Source: Hofstenia miamia
Lineage: Eukaryota > Xenacoelomorpha > Acoela
Direction: 5' to 3'
DNA length: 64,000 nucleotides
NCBI GenBank assembly: GCA_004352715.1
Contig: SCFE01000056.1
Span: 875,825 to 939,824 of the forward strand
The translations under genes and the position numbers were made by a program. The notes under the pieces were generated by a model. It was not told the origin of the DNA, searched no databases, and saw only the letters and a program-made list of their open reading frames with translations. Shown in pieces: positions 37,401-46,288 of this stretch (position 1 is the stretch's first letter; each line of letters starts with the position of its first letter).

Positions 37401-40400
37401 ATCAGGAAAGAGAACATATTTATCTTGAATTTTGAAAGTTTAAATGCATTATACGACAAACACTTGTAATCTGTTTTTACTTATTTTTCTACATTTTCAT
37501 TGCATAAGTCGCCTCCGCCTGTTGTTGGATCGGAGAACAGATACTGAAAATGGTCGTTTCTCAGAAACATAAATCAATTTATTTTTCTTACAAGCATTTC
37601 ACGGATTTTATAATTTCCAGTAAGTAGGAGGCTATGATATTTTAGGCCAAGTTTTCGAGTGTATTTTATTGCGCATCCTGTATCATGGACAACACAGTGT
37701 CTTGAAATACCATTTATTTCAGGTGTGAAGTAACAAACTGATCTGAAATTTATATTCATAGCAACTCCAGGCACACAAAAAATATTACGCGTAAGAATTT
37801 GGTAACAGAGATAAAATATTTCTTATAATATTATATTTTGACCATCAGAAATATCAATATCGTTAATTTAACTTGTTGCCGATCTCTGTCTCTGATTAAT
37901 CTCTACTATTCATACAACAGATAGATAAGCATTCTCTTAATGAAAATCAGAGATGAGATCCTGAATCAGGCTCAACTATCTAATACATTCAACCGCTATC
38001 AGTGTTTTAAATTTTGGCTTTCATATTAGAGTTCTGCAGGAGCAGGATTTCCTTCGTCCCAGTCGTATTTATTCCCAATTCTTCCGATGCCAGTCCCATG
38101 AATTTTCCTGGCCCCAAAGTCCCATTGGTTGCACAAGGTGACTTCTATTTTGACAAATAGTTGCAAAAATTGTGATTAATATCCTGTAATTTGTGGTCCC
38201 AGATCTTTCATTTTAGTAGCAATCCCACACTGATCCCAGTCACATTGAGTTTCTTGGTCCCCTGTCTTAATCCTATGGTACTGGGACCCGTAAATTTCAA
38301 GGGACTAAACGGTCCCGCAGGACCCCATTTCATATCTAGTATGAAAAAGGTACATGTCTTGTACGTCTATGTATAGTTTTACTAACTCTGGGGATTTTAA
38401 CCTCTATAAGTTGATTTCAAATATTAACCATTTGCTGATACGATCATTAATTCTAAGCTTACCTTATCTTGCAAAAACGCGGAAAACTTGTATAATTATA
38501 TCAATCTTAGGTAAATTTCAATTATTGTGCATTTAGCCGTAGATAAATTAACTATTGCACAAAATATAGATAAGATTTCATTTTTATTGATATAATTTCT
38601 CTTCACCAGGACAATTTGGTGAACGCTTAAAAAGCTATATTTCAATATTAAGCACATTCATACAAACGCATGATTTCACTTTGAGTTTGTCTACGTGAAA
38701 TATAGTAAACCAAATATAATTAATGGTTTTATATTTAGGTGTCTTATACTCCTTAATTGTTCTCTTAAAAAACAACAAGCCTGTTAGCATGATAATTGTA
38801 CGCACACTAGATGTCATCACGATTGCAATCCCACCAGCGTTACCAGCTGCTCTCAGCATTGGAATACTCTATGCGCTAAGAAAATTAAAGAAAGCAGAAA
38901 TATTTTGCATATCACCACAACGTATAAACCTCGCAGGATTATTAGATGTTTTTTGTTTTGACAAAACAGGTACATTGACTGAAGATGACATCAGTTTCAA
39001 ATCAGTGGTGCCTGTTAAAGAAAATACATTCATGTCTGATATGCAGATAAAAGGAAATGAAATCCCACAGAAATTATTGTTAGGTTTGGCTACATGCCAT
39101 TCGTTAACGAAATTGGATGATGCTATAGTTGGTGACCCTCTGGAATTAAAGGTCTTTCAGGAAACCGAGTGGAAGTTTGAAACCATTGATCAAAATGAAG
39201 AGTTGTCTACGGATGCTCTCTGCATTCTTCGTTCTAGCGAAAATGCTGAATTGAAATCAGCAATTGTCAGACAATTTCCTTTCATTTCTGCCAAACAACG
39301 AATGGGTGTTATCACAAGAAACTCATGTGATGATAAGCTTTCATTTTATGTTAAAGGATCTGCAGAAAAAGTCATTTCTCTTTGTACTTCATCATCAGTT
39401 CCTATAAACTTTAATGAAGTTCTTCTACGCTTTACAAAGCAAGGATATCGTGTAATAGTCATGGCACACAAATATCTTGAAAATGAGTGCATTAAAACGG
39501 TTACAATAGATCACTTGGAAAAGGACTTGGAGCTCATTGCTCTCATAGTACTGGAAAACTCCATCAAGAGTGAGACACACGATGTCATTGTAAAATTACA
39601 TGCTGCAGAAATTCGTTTAGTCATGATCACTGGTGATGACGTAGATACAGCCGCTGCTGTAGCTGAACAATGCAAGTTGTCCACGAACCAGTTAAAAATT
39701 TTGCACAATATAACACAATATGATCAATACAATGGAGATGCACCATTAGCAATCACTGGAATTATTTTCTCTGAACTTGATAAAGCAGGTAAGTTGAAAG
39801 AAGTCATAAATAGGACCAACGTTTTTGCAAGAATGAGCCCTGAACAAAAGACGCAACTTGTGGAGGAGCTAAAAGATGCAGGAAATATGGTTGGCATGTG
39901 TGGTGACGGGGCCAATGATTGTGGCGCACTTAAGTTAAGTGTTTTACTAATATTTTCCTAATGATAGACTAATTTATTTTTTCATGTTCTACATAAAATT
40001 GATTCTATGATTTGAAGGTGGGTTCCAAGTAATTCACCTAGGTGGTTTTCGGATTGTCAGGTAAAGAAATAGACATTTCAGCTTTTATCTATGAATACCC
40101 ATTCACTGTAGGAGCAATCATTGTTGATAATACCCCATATATTTGTTGGGATTAAATTGCAAAAAATTGTAAGAATTGAAAACAAAACGGGTTGAAATAT
40201 AAGGTGGATACCAGTCATTACAATATCAACTAGGATTACCACTAAGTTTAAATGACAAAGTAAAAATCTCGTGTTATTCACGATTAAATCAAAGCGTTTC
40301 AAAGATATCTTGATTTGACCGGCATTGTAAGCTGCACATCTGAGATGCCAAAAATATTTGATCCATCAAAAATTAATGTTTCACTTAGTAATTGAAAGCG

Positions 40401-43336
40401 TTTAGGCCTCCCATGTGGGAATCTCTCTGTCAGAATTAGAAGCATCAGCTGCTGCACCCTTCACAAGCAGGCGCATTGATATTTCTTGCTGCATTGATTT
40501 GGTAGCAGAAGGGCGTGCTGCAATGGTGAATTCGTTCTCTACATTCAAATACATGGCTTTGTACTCAATCATAATGCTGTCAACTGTTGAACTTCTATAT
40601 TGGTTTGGTACCAACATCAACAATTACATGTTTCTGCACATTGACATTATGATCATGTTTCCAATCATTTTAACATTCTGTAGAAGTGACGCTTGCAAGA
40701 ACCTAACTCCACGGCGACCCACTCATGAACTAGCTAGCCCCTTAATATTGGCACAAGTAAGATATTTTCAGTTGCACAGTTCATATCAGTTCAACTTTAC
40801 AGTAGTTGAACTACAATTCTGGAAAAAATTATAAATCGTTTATTGACATATTTAATGAAATGGCACAGAATTTATGAAATATTTCTTTATCTAAATGGGT
40901 TTCGCCAAAATGAATGCGACCATTCAATGTCTTTTTGTAACAAATTTGCATTGACACTCGACTGTCATAAAAACTATAAATAGATGATAAAATAAATGTA
41001 TTACATTTAGAAAGGCTCAAAGATTTAAATTTAAGAGAAAAATAAGATATGTGTGAAAATATTAAACTTATACTGCGCATTGTATCCGTACTTCATGCGT
41101 TAAGAAATACAGGCACTCGTAGCCAAAGGCCATGGGTGCGTTTTGAAAAGTTAGAAATTTTGAAGACATTTTTTATCCTGTAGTAGTCTTGGTCCATACT
41201 AACTTACGAGGCATGAGCGACGAATTTATAATGAGAAAATAACACACATTTTAAAAAAAAATCTCGGATAAGTTAGAACATCAGTTGCGAATGAAAGCAT
41301 TGTCGAATTTGTGATAATATTTTTATAAATTTTAACCCTAAACATGTTATTTTATCCATAATGATAATTCACATTCCACAAGTTTTGGGAATTACTTAGC
41401 CAAGAAGAGCAAACAAGCGCAAGTTATGAATATTTCGGTAGCCTTAAATGCAATACACGCTTGTCTACCCAATCTATGTTCTAGAAAACAAACTCATTTA
41501 TCAAGATATAATTATTTCTATTAAATATTGCTATCAATCCATATTTATAGAAATTTATTTTATGTAGCATCAATTTCATCAAAAGTTGATCGCCAACACT
41601 TCTATCTATACCGGCAGAAACACAGCTGAAAATAATTACTGTAAAAATATTTTCTTCAAAGTTTCTTGAAGTAAATACTAAACAAATTTAGCATAAAAAA
41701 GTTTTCAAAATACGTATCCTTGTACAAACTAAGAAACCAAATTGCCAAACTTGCTTTGTTATCTACCTGATTTATCACCGAAGAAGAAATCTTAAATTTA
41801 TTCAGTTGAATTTGAAAAAATTGGATTAGAAATCGTTCATTATTTTGAACAGGTTTCTTCAAACATTCTAAGAAATAAATAGAAATATTCAACCAAATTT
41901 GAAATGCACTTTTGGTGTTAAGAGTCAAATGATTTATTTGCAAAGTTAAGAGAAATAAAAATCAGTGTTACAAAATGAATAAATTGACTATTTGATAAAA
42001 TCCATGTGTGGTGAACATTTGTGTAGGTGTTTAATATTTGATGTAAGTGTCTCCGAATGGACAGTTTTTATTGAAAATAATTTTGAAGTTTTTCCTAAAT
42101 TTCTTATAATTTCACAATATAATGGATGCGTGATGAAAAATTTTAGAATTTTTATCTAAACCACATCTTTTGATTCTTTTGTATGGATGAAAATTCACAA
42201 TCATACATTGACTTAATGTGAATAACAATATGGAAAAACGTAAATAAAAAATGGGAGATTAAAAGAAGTTGTTGGTTTGTTGGAATCATATTGTTTAACA
42301 ATGGCTTGTAATTCATTAATTGTTGCTTGCCTAAAGGAAAATGTTTCGATTTATTGATGACAAAATTAGTGATTTTCATATAAAATGGGATGCTAAAATT
42401 GCCATGTTCTTTGCATGTTGAATAATATGATTTAATATTTGAACAGTTACAGTCGCATTATCAAAGTTTTAATTACTTAAATCGGATAAGGGATCGTCAG
42501 ATTTTTCAATAAAGTTTTCAACATGACGCTAATTTTTTTGGCAGAAAGTTCTTCATTGCTTAATAAAAAAAATATAGTGCAAATAGAAAAAATAAGTATA
42601 TTGATATTAGATTATCATATGTTATGGATGGCTAGAAAATCCAATTTATGCTTATCAATTTTAACTCAGAAGTATGAAACTGCATAGAAATTTTAAGGGT
42701 AGGTTATGTTCCAATTTTTGAGTACAAAGGCGTAGTATATTACGTAATATATTATGTCTTTGTTTGAGCATTTCTTGAAAATTCGTCATTGTTTAACTAT
42801 AAATTTTAGCAATGGAAATTCAGATGACAAGCACCAATTTATATAATAAAAAACATGGTGCTTAAAAAAAATTAATTGTTTGCCTTTAGGTTGGTGTTCA
42901 CATAACGCTACAGTTTCTGGTTCAATTTCTTGTTGTTTGCATCTGCACAACTCAATTCGAAAATATTTCAGTGGAGCAAATAGTAACAGTGCTCTTTATC
43001 ACTTCCTGCTACCTCTATGTGATGCACGCTATTCTCCTGTCACAGACAAATCCATTCAGAAAGCCATTGTACACTAACAAGCTTTTCATCTTGGTGATAG
43101 TAGTGAACTTTCTGGCGTCAACAATCTTGCTATATATTGATTTTACCTGGACTGCTGAACTTAGTGGCCTTTACTTCTTTGATCGTGCCCTTTTGAAAAA
43201 CCAAATACTGTTGATTCTTGCGGGAGAATTTGTGATTGGTTGGCTTCTAGAACATTTTATTTTTAGAAAAGATTGGACTAAAAAGAAACATAGACAACAT
43301 CCAATTGTGAAATTAGATTCTGTAAAAACGTTGTAA
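27194..43336 (+). CDS. ATP13A: P5B-type cation/polyamine-transporting ATPase (ATP13A2/ATP13A3 family), six exons
   Basis: Exons at 27194-27607, 31763-32084, 34771-35190, 38739-39934, 40406-40756 and 42890-43336 join to about 1049 residues plus TAA, a little shorter than the usual 1150-1200. In order they encode a P5-type N-terminal membrane segment, M1-M2, the actuator domain with TGES (34905-34916), M3-M4 with PPALP (38831-38845, the P5B signature, versus PPELP in P5A), the phosphorylation motif DKTGTLTE (Asp at 38960), a nucleotide-binding block KGSAEK, TGDD, FARMSPEQK, GDGANDCGALK and the C-terminal membrane segments. P5B pumps act in late endosomes and lysosomes; ATP13A2 exports polyamines by published work. 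All catalytic residues I could check are present. Phases match at four of five junctions; exon 4/5 lacks a canonical donor in the right phase. Four of the five introns are over 2 kb and several carry transposons. Confidence 0.93.
27954..28496. repeat. Direct duplication across a single N (assembly artefact likely)
   Basis: 27954-28211 and 28241-28496 are essentially identical, differing by one TA unit in the microsatellite, and flank a single N at 28240. After TATATAGGG the copies diverge: copy 1 continues TTTTCGATATTTTGG and copy 2 enters the mariner terminus TGTGTTAAAAG. This fits two unmerged contigs or haplotypes. Confidence 0.85.
28494..29820 (-). mobile_element. Mariner-like element 1 with broken transposase
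   Basis: TIRs: left GGGTGTGTTAAAAGTAGTTT (28494), right read inward GCGTGTGTCAAAGGTAACTT (from 29820). The minus-strand transposase begins MDLDTRLKILKLYYKNGDLA near 29661, has the helix-turn-helix region (..SGRPLLQEDQK.., SSSIAAATTIPKKSLCRILK), NNVFWSDETYF (first catalytic Asp), FQHDSAPTHY (second) and WPPKSPDLSPLDFYLW (third), and ends at 28607. I count 42 residues between the last two Asp. In-frame stops (about four) disable it. Length of 1.33 kb is typical of mariner elements. Confidence 0.85.
29816..30365 (-). mobile_element. Mariner-like element 2, short deletion derivative
   Basis: TIRs: left CTGTTTCAGAATTAATAACC, right read inward CAGGGTGTTTCAGAATTAAT. The minus strand encodes only the transposase C-terminus: DGAPAHFGTRVRDYLNDMF, then RSSDLTICDFFLFGYL and a tail to TAA at 29928. 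The Asp-Asp spacing is again 42 by my count. The N-terminal half is deleted. Its left terminus overlaps the right terminus of element 1 with no TA between them. Confidence 0.8.
30500..31290 (-). mobile_element. LINE reverse-transcriptase fragment
   Basis: Minus strand reads ILNDFLECCNSLTNLFAGDV (block C, with FAGD in place of FADD), then LATNNRMKFNFSKFQFLTL, VNDLGIIVSSNLSWSLHVN and KLYKTIIMQSLIYVS, then in degraded frames a C-terminal segment to about 30500. This order is typical of Jockey/CR1-type RTs. The block C mutation and stops indicate a dead 5'-truncated copy. Confidence 0.8.
31763..32084 (+). CDS. ATP13A: P5B ATPase exon 2 (M1-M2)
   Basis: Acceptor TTTATAG|ATATCC. Encodes GLSSDEQAGRRNLFGLNEI, the typical pre-M1 segment, then two hydrophobic segments. 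Ends ..VVRA in phase 1 with donor GCAG|GTTTGA. The in-frame TAG just before the acceptor fixes the boundary. Confidence 0.9.
32085..34770 (+). other. ATPase intron 2
   Basis: A 2.7-kb AT-rich intron. Contains a possible degenerate hAT MITE (33060-33492) and, near the acceptor, a short sequence CAGGGGCGAACGCAAGATTT (34619-34638) that resembles a hAT terminus without a partner. Confidence 0.7.
33060..33492. mobile_element. Possible degenerate hAT MITE
   Basis: The right end read inward is CAGTGCCGGATTAACCAAGT, a common hAT-type terminus. The left part GGTTAACCGGGGCAAATTGG followed by GCCTAGC aligns loosely with its inverted repeat. No target duplication could be seen. Confidence 0.35.
34771..35190 (+). 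CDS. ATP13A: P5B ATPase exon 3 (actuator domain, TGES)
   Basis: Acceptor TTTAATTTAG|ATGGCA; the split codon G|AT gives Asp. Encodes STDLVPGDLIEIP, AALTGESMPVTK, FFTAKGILVRSI and the start of M3. Ends in phase 1 at TTGATTG|GTAAGA. Confidence 0.95.
35191..38738 (+). other. ATPase intron 3
   Basis: A 3.5-kb intron containing a well-defined hAT-type MITE (35836-37292) and a weaker MITE-like unit (about 38030-38325) whose ends CTGCAGGAGCAGG and, inward, CTGCGGGACCG are roughly inverted. Confidence 0.75.
35836..37292. mobile_element. hAT-type MITE, 1457 bp, perfect 8-bp target duplication
   Basis: Left terminus CATAGGTGTAAACCGATCGG, right terminus read inward CATAGGTGTAAACCGGTCGG. Flanked by GACTAGAG on both sides (35828-35835 and 37293-37300), an 8-bp target site duplication diagnostic of hAT. 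The outer about 110 bp at each end carry at least eight GACCGG/CCGGTC hexamers (likely transposase binding sites). The interior is AT-rich, non-coding and has a (TA)10 run. Confidence 0.9.
38739..39934 (+). CDS. ATP13A: P5B ATPase exon 4 (M3-M4, P and N domains)
   Basis: Acceptor ATATTTAG|GTGTC; the split codon G|GT gives Gly. Contains IAIPPALPAALS, CFDKTGTLTEDD, KGSAEKVISLC, MITGDDVDTA, FARMSPEQKTQL and GDGANDCGALK. The protein family requires the exon to end after ..GALK (AAG, 39932-39934), but the bases that follow are TTAAGT rather than GT. Confidence 0.92.
39935..40405 (+). other. ATPase intron 4
   Basis: A 471-bp interval, the shortest intron. Its left boundary is TTAAGT rather than GT when the frame is respected. 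No other feature. Confidence 0.6.
40406..40756 (+). CDS. ATP13A: P5B ATPase exon 5 (hinge, M5-M6)
   Basis: Acceptor GCGTTTAG|GCCTCC gives ASHVGISLSELEASAAAPFT, directly continuing ..GALK of exon 4 as in the family (GALKAADVGISLS pattern). Ends ..SPLILAQ in phase 0 with donor CAA|GTAAGA. Confidence 0.92.
40757..42889 (+). other. ATPase intron 5
   Basis: A 2.1-kb AT-rich intron with no recognisable element. Chance open frames on the minus strand are not supported. Confidence 0.7.
42890..43336 (+). CDS. ATP13A: P5B ATPase exon 6 (C-terminal membrane segments)
   Basis: Acceptor TGCCTTTAG|GTTGGT, phase 0. Encodes hydrophobic segments with the conserved block QTNPFRKPLYTNKLF, and ends KKKHRQHPIVKLDSVKTL then TAA at 43334-43336. 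No strong AATAAA is evident just downstream. Confidence 0.92.
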   Translation, partial: VGVHITLQFLVQFLVVCICTTQFENISVEQIVTVLFITSCYLYVMHAILLSQTNPFRKPLYTNKLFILVIVVNFLASTILLYIDFTWTAELSGLYFFDRALLKNQILLILAGEFVIGWLLEHFIFRKDWTKKKHRQHPIVKLDSVKTL

Positions 43337-44069
43337 AAATTTAATATTGAAACGTTATTTCCTTAACTATTGTAAATATATCGAGAAATACAATGTTTTG
43401 AATTCTGATCCCATTCATAAATTATTCATCTTAAAATATCAATGTCACAATTTGAAGTAAAAATTGATATCAAAAATAACAAACAAATATTCAAAATCTA
43501 TTAGATTAGAAGGAATTCAATTGGCATTTATTGGGTTGATATGAAAAAAGTAAAGGCTATGATTAGAGGACCTTTGCTAGTTTTTTTGTAGGCTCTTTTA
43601 TTCTGGGTAGCGACAGAATCTAAGCAGAGCCTTATTGAAAAGCACTTCCATCTGAATCTGAGTGCATCATGGATTTTTGAATTAAATATATAAATCTCAA
43701 TATTGTTATTGATGGATATTATATGATATTCAACATCATGGGAATTGCCTTAAGATTTTTCTTATCCAATTTCAATGACTTTTTCTCAGTGAAATTTTGT
43801 CATTAAGTATAAGTATAACTACTAGTAAAAATTTGAATCGCAGGCATACATACATATTAAACATTTTTTATTGACGTATTAATTTTAATTAAGATATATT
43901 TAGGCGTTAGGAAATATAATCATTTACATGGGGGTATTATTTTTGCTATCTAAAATGATTTTCCTTTTTACATCTGTAGTTCTTCATTAGAATAAAAGAC
44001 CATTATTGTGCTAGAATATATTTCTAGTGTTACTCAAAAAAAATATTCCCCTTATCAATGACAACCAAA
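43337..44069. other. Spacer 3' of the ATPase gene
   Basis: AT-rich, non-coding. Likely contains the ATPase 3' UTR. Weak similarity to the inverted repeat arm may begin before 44070 but is not secure. Confidence 0.4.
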
Positions 44070-45560
44070 GAAATATTCTTGTGGGAAAATTTGGTGATAT
44101 TAATATAGTTAGTTTTGTAAAACTTATTTAGAGTAGTTTTTATGAATTTTGTTTATTATTTAGCGTGATTTGTGATTGGTTAAATCGGTGGATGCTAACC
44201 TTTAAAAAATGACTAAACTAGTTAAACTTTGATTGACAAGTGCAAACATTAGGTAATGTTCCGGGAGTGTTGATCCTACCCTCTGGTTGGATGCGTAGGT
44301 GGAATAGTGCAAGTTTGTTACTAAAAATAGAAAACAAGGCATGTTCACGCCCTATTGGTTTACCCCTGTGAATCACAGGGAAGGGTATAAAAAGCCTGCA
44401 GGAAAACGCTATGAAGAGAGAGAGCAGTTGGGGACCACAGAGACTGCAGAAGGAAGTGCTGCCTGATCACCCATAAGATCTCCAACCAGAAGAAAAAGAA
44501 ACAGTAAACTGGGACCACAACAGTAGAAGGAAGTAATGTAGGTTCACTCCAGCGATTACGAGAAGAAGCTTGGCACTAAGCGTTTGTTCCGAAATAAGAA
44601 GGTACCTCCTTGTTTGGCTCTACCATAAAAGCAACTCTTGTCACGAACCACACTCGGGTCCCACCCCGTCCGAGGCGCAACGAGTCTGAATTTATTGTTC
44701 TTCAGCAAAGAAAAAGAACGTGTATCCTTGGTAAGAACCTCCCTTGTTCTGTTTGCACGAATTAATTAGGCATTAGCAGTCAGTGATATATAGTGCTCTA
44801 TATTAACCATACAGTTTAATAAATAAAAGAGGTTGAAACCCGTTTTCTTGTACTCTTGGTAGAAATTTGACATTACTAAGTTTTTGTAAGGAAAACCATG
44901 ATAAATACATTAGGGTTTTGTACTGTAGGATCATAAAAGTCCCAGACGGACTTGAGACATTAAATTCGGACGTAGTTAACATATTTAGCTAAAAAGAGCT
45001 AACGTTCACATTTGAACACGGAAACGTTAAGTCTTATTAAAATAGAACTAAAATTTACCTAAAGCTTGGTATCAAAATTTGATTGTATTAAGAATAAAAT
45101 TCTCCAGGTCCCAAACTAGAGTAAAAACAGAAATTACTGTTCGTAAATTGAGAGTTAGAAAGTGCTTGAGAGTAATAGGTTCCATTGAAATTGGAAATCA
45201 AAGTGAGAGTAATTGGGTAAAATAAGGCAGGGAATTTTTTCATTGCTATACTTTGTGTGCTTTGTAGAAATTTTCACAGAACATTACTCGATTAAAGTGA
45301 TCTGGGTCCGTCTCACGTGAGAAGACAAATTAGTGAGAATGGAAATTAGTTCACAGTTGTTAGTAAACCTTGTAAAGAGAAAAGTGTAGAGCGGAGAAAA
45401 ACCATTAAATAATGAATTAATCCATTTGTAATAAATTGATAGGAGCTACTGCTAGAATAATTTTCTTGCAGAATCAGTAGCATTAAGGAAATCAATTGGC
45501 TCCTTTGTAAGCTTTCTATTGAAAAATAACAGAACTAGGTCGTGATTGCAAAAATAAGCT
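44070..45560 (+). repeat. Left arm of a long inverted repeat, with TATA-box block
   Basis: Colinear inverted homology with 51905-53175. Anchors: TTGTGGGAAAATTTGG at 44079-44094 (reverse complement at 53151-53166), GTGATTTGTGATTGGTTAAA at about 44164, the TATA block GGGTATAAAAAGCCTGCAGG at 44383-44402, and AGGTCGTGATTGCAA at 45537-45551. Downstream of the TATA box a motif near GGGACCACAGAGACTGCAGA recurs (44432 and 44511). It could be a long LTR, a TIR of a large DNA element, or a duplicated non-coding transcription unit. No coding region. Confidence 0.75.
44383..44402 (+). promoter_or_regulatory. Conserved TATA-box block in the left arm
   Basis: TATAAAA at 44386-44392, followed by GCCTGCAGGAAAAC. 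The right arm has the matching block (GGGTATATAAAGCCTGCAGG read inward, 52862-52881). Conservation of this block between otherwise diverged arms suggests a core promoter. Confidence 0.55.
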
Positions 45561-46288
45561 GTTTAAGAATCAGAGTTCTCTAAAAAGCATCGGTTTGCCA
45601 AAACGATTTTCCAACATTCTAAACAAGCACCAAGTACAAATTTTTACATTATTTTCTATTGTATTTTTTTCTGAAAAATTAGTTGTGAATGTCTAATATA
45701 TTAAAAAATATTTGTTCTACTCAAGGTATTTTCGAAGCAAATTTGAACATAACACCATTAACTTCCAAATACAGTTAAAATCTTAAAACTTGACACTAGA
45801 ACAGCGATCACTCATTGAAAATATATCTATATCTGATTTTTCAAATGCGAAAATTATTTAAAAGAAACAAAATTACTACAAATAGCAAATTCAATGAGAT
45901 TATCAACATTATTAGAAATATAGGTACCTGCTAGTGTTTTTGCTGAATGAATAATGAAGCAAACAAAGAAAACTTAACGGTCATTTTGACATATTATCGC
46001 TTTTCATTTGTTCAAAATGCTCACTTTTCTCAGAAAGTAAAAAATGTAACTCATATTCTGAAATTTATAGTAAATGAGCCTGGAAAAAGCAAAACACTAC
46101 ATTAACAAAATACTACACAATGAAAACTGAAATGTGGAAATACGAAGCTAGTGGGAAATCCAATTAGAATGTGTTATATTTCAATTAAGGAAAGTAATGT
46201 AAGCAAAATGTTCAATGTTTACATTTCTTTGTCAATGGTGCATACATTGTGCGTTCTTCATAACACAGTTTGACTGCCTAATAACGAT
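45561..46288. other. Spacer upstream of the membrane-protein gene
   Basis: AT-rich. Residual similarity to the right arm persists to about 45610 (GAGTTCTC.....AAGCA.....GCC). Beyond that it is non-coding, with no clear promoter motif. Confidence 0.4.
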
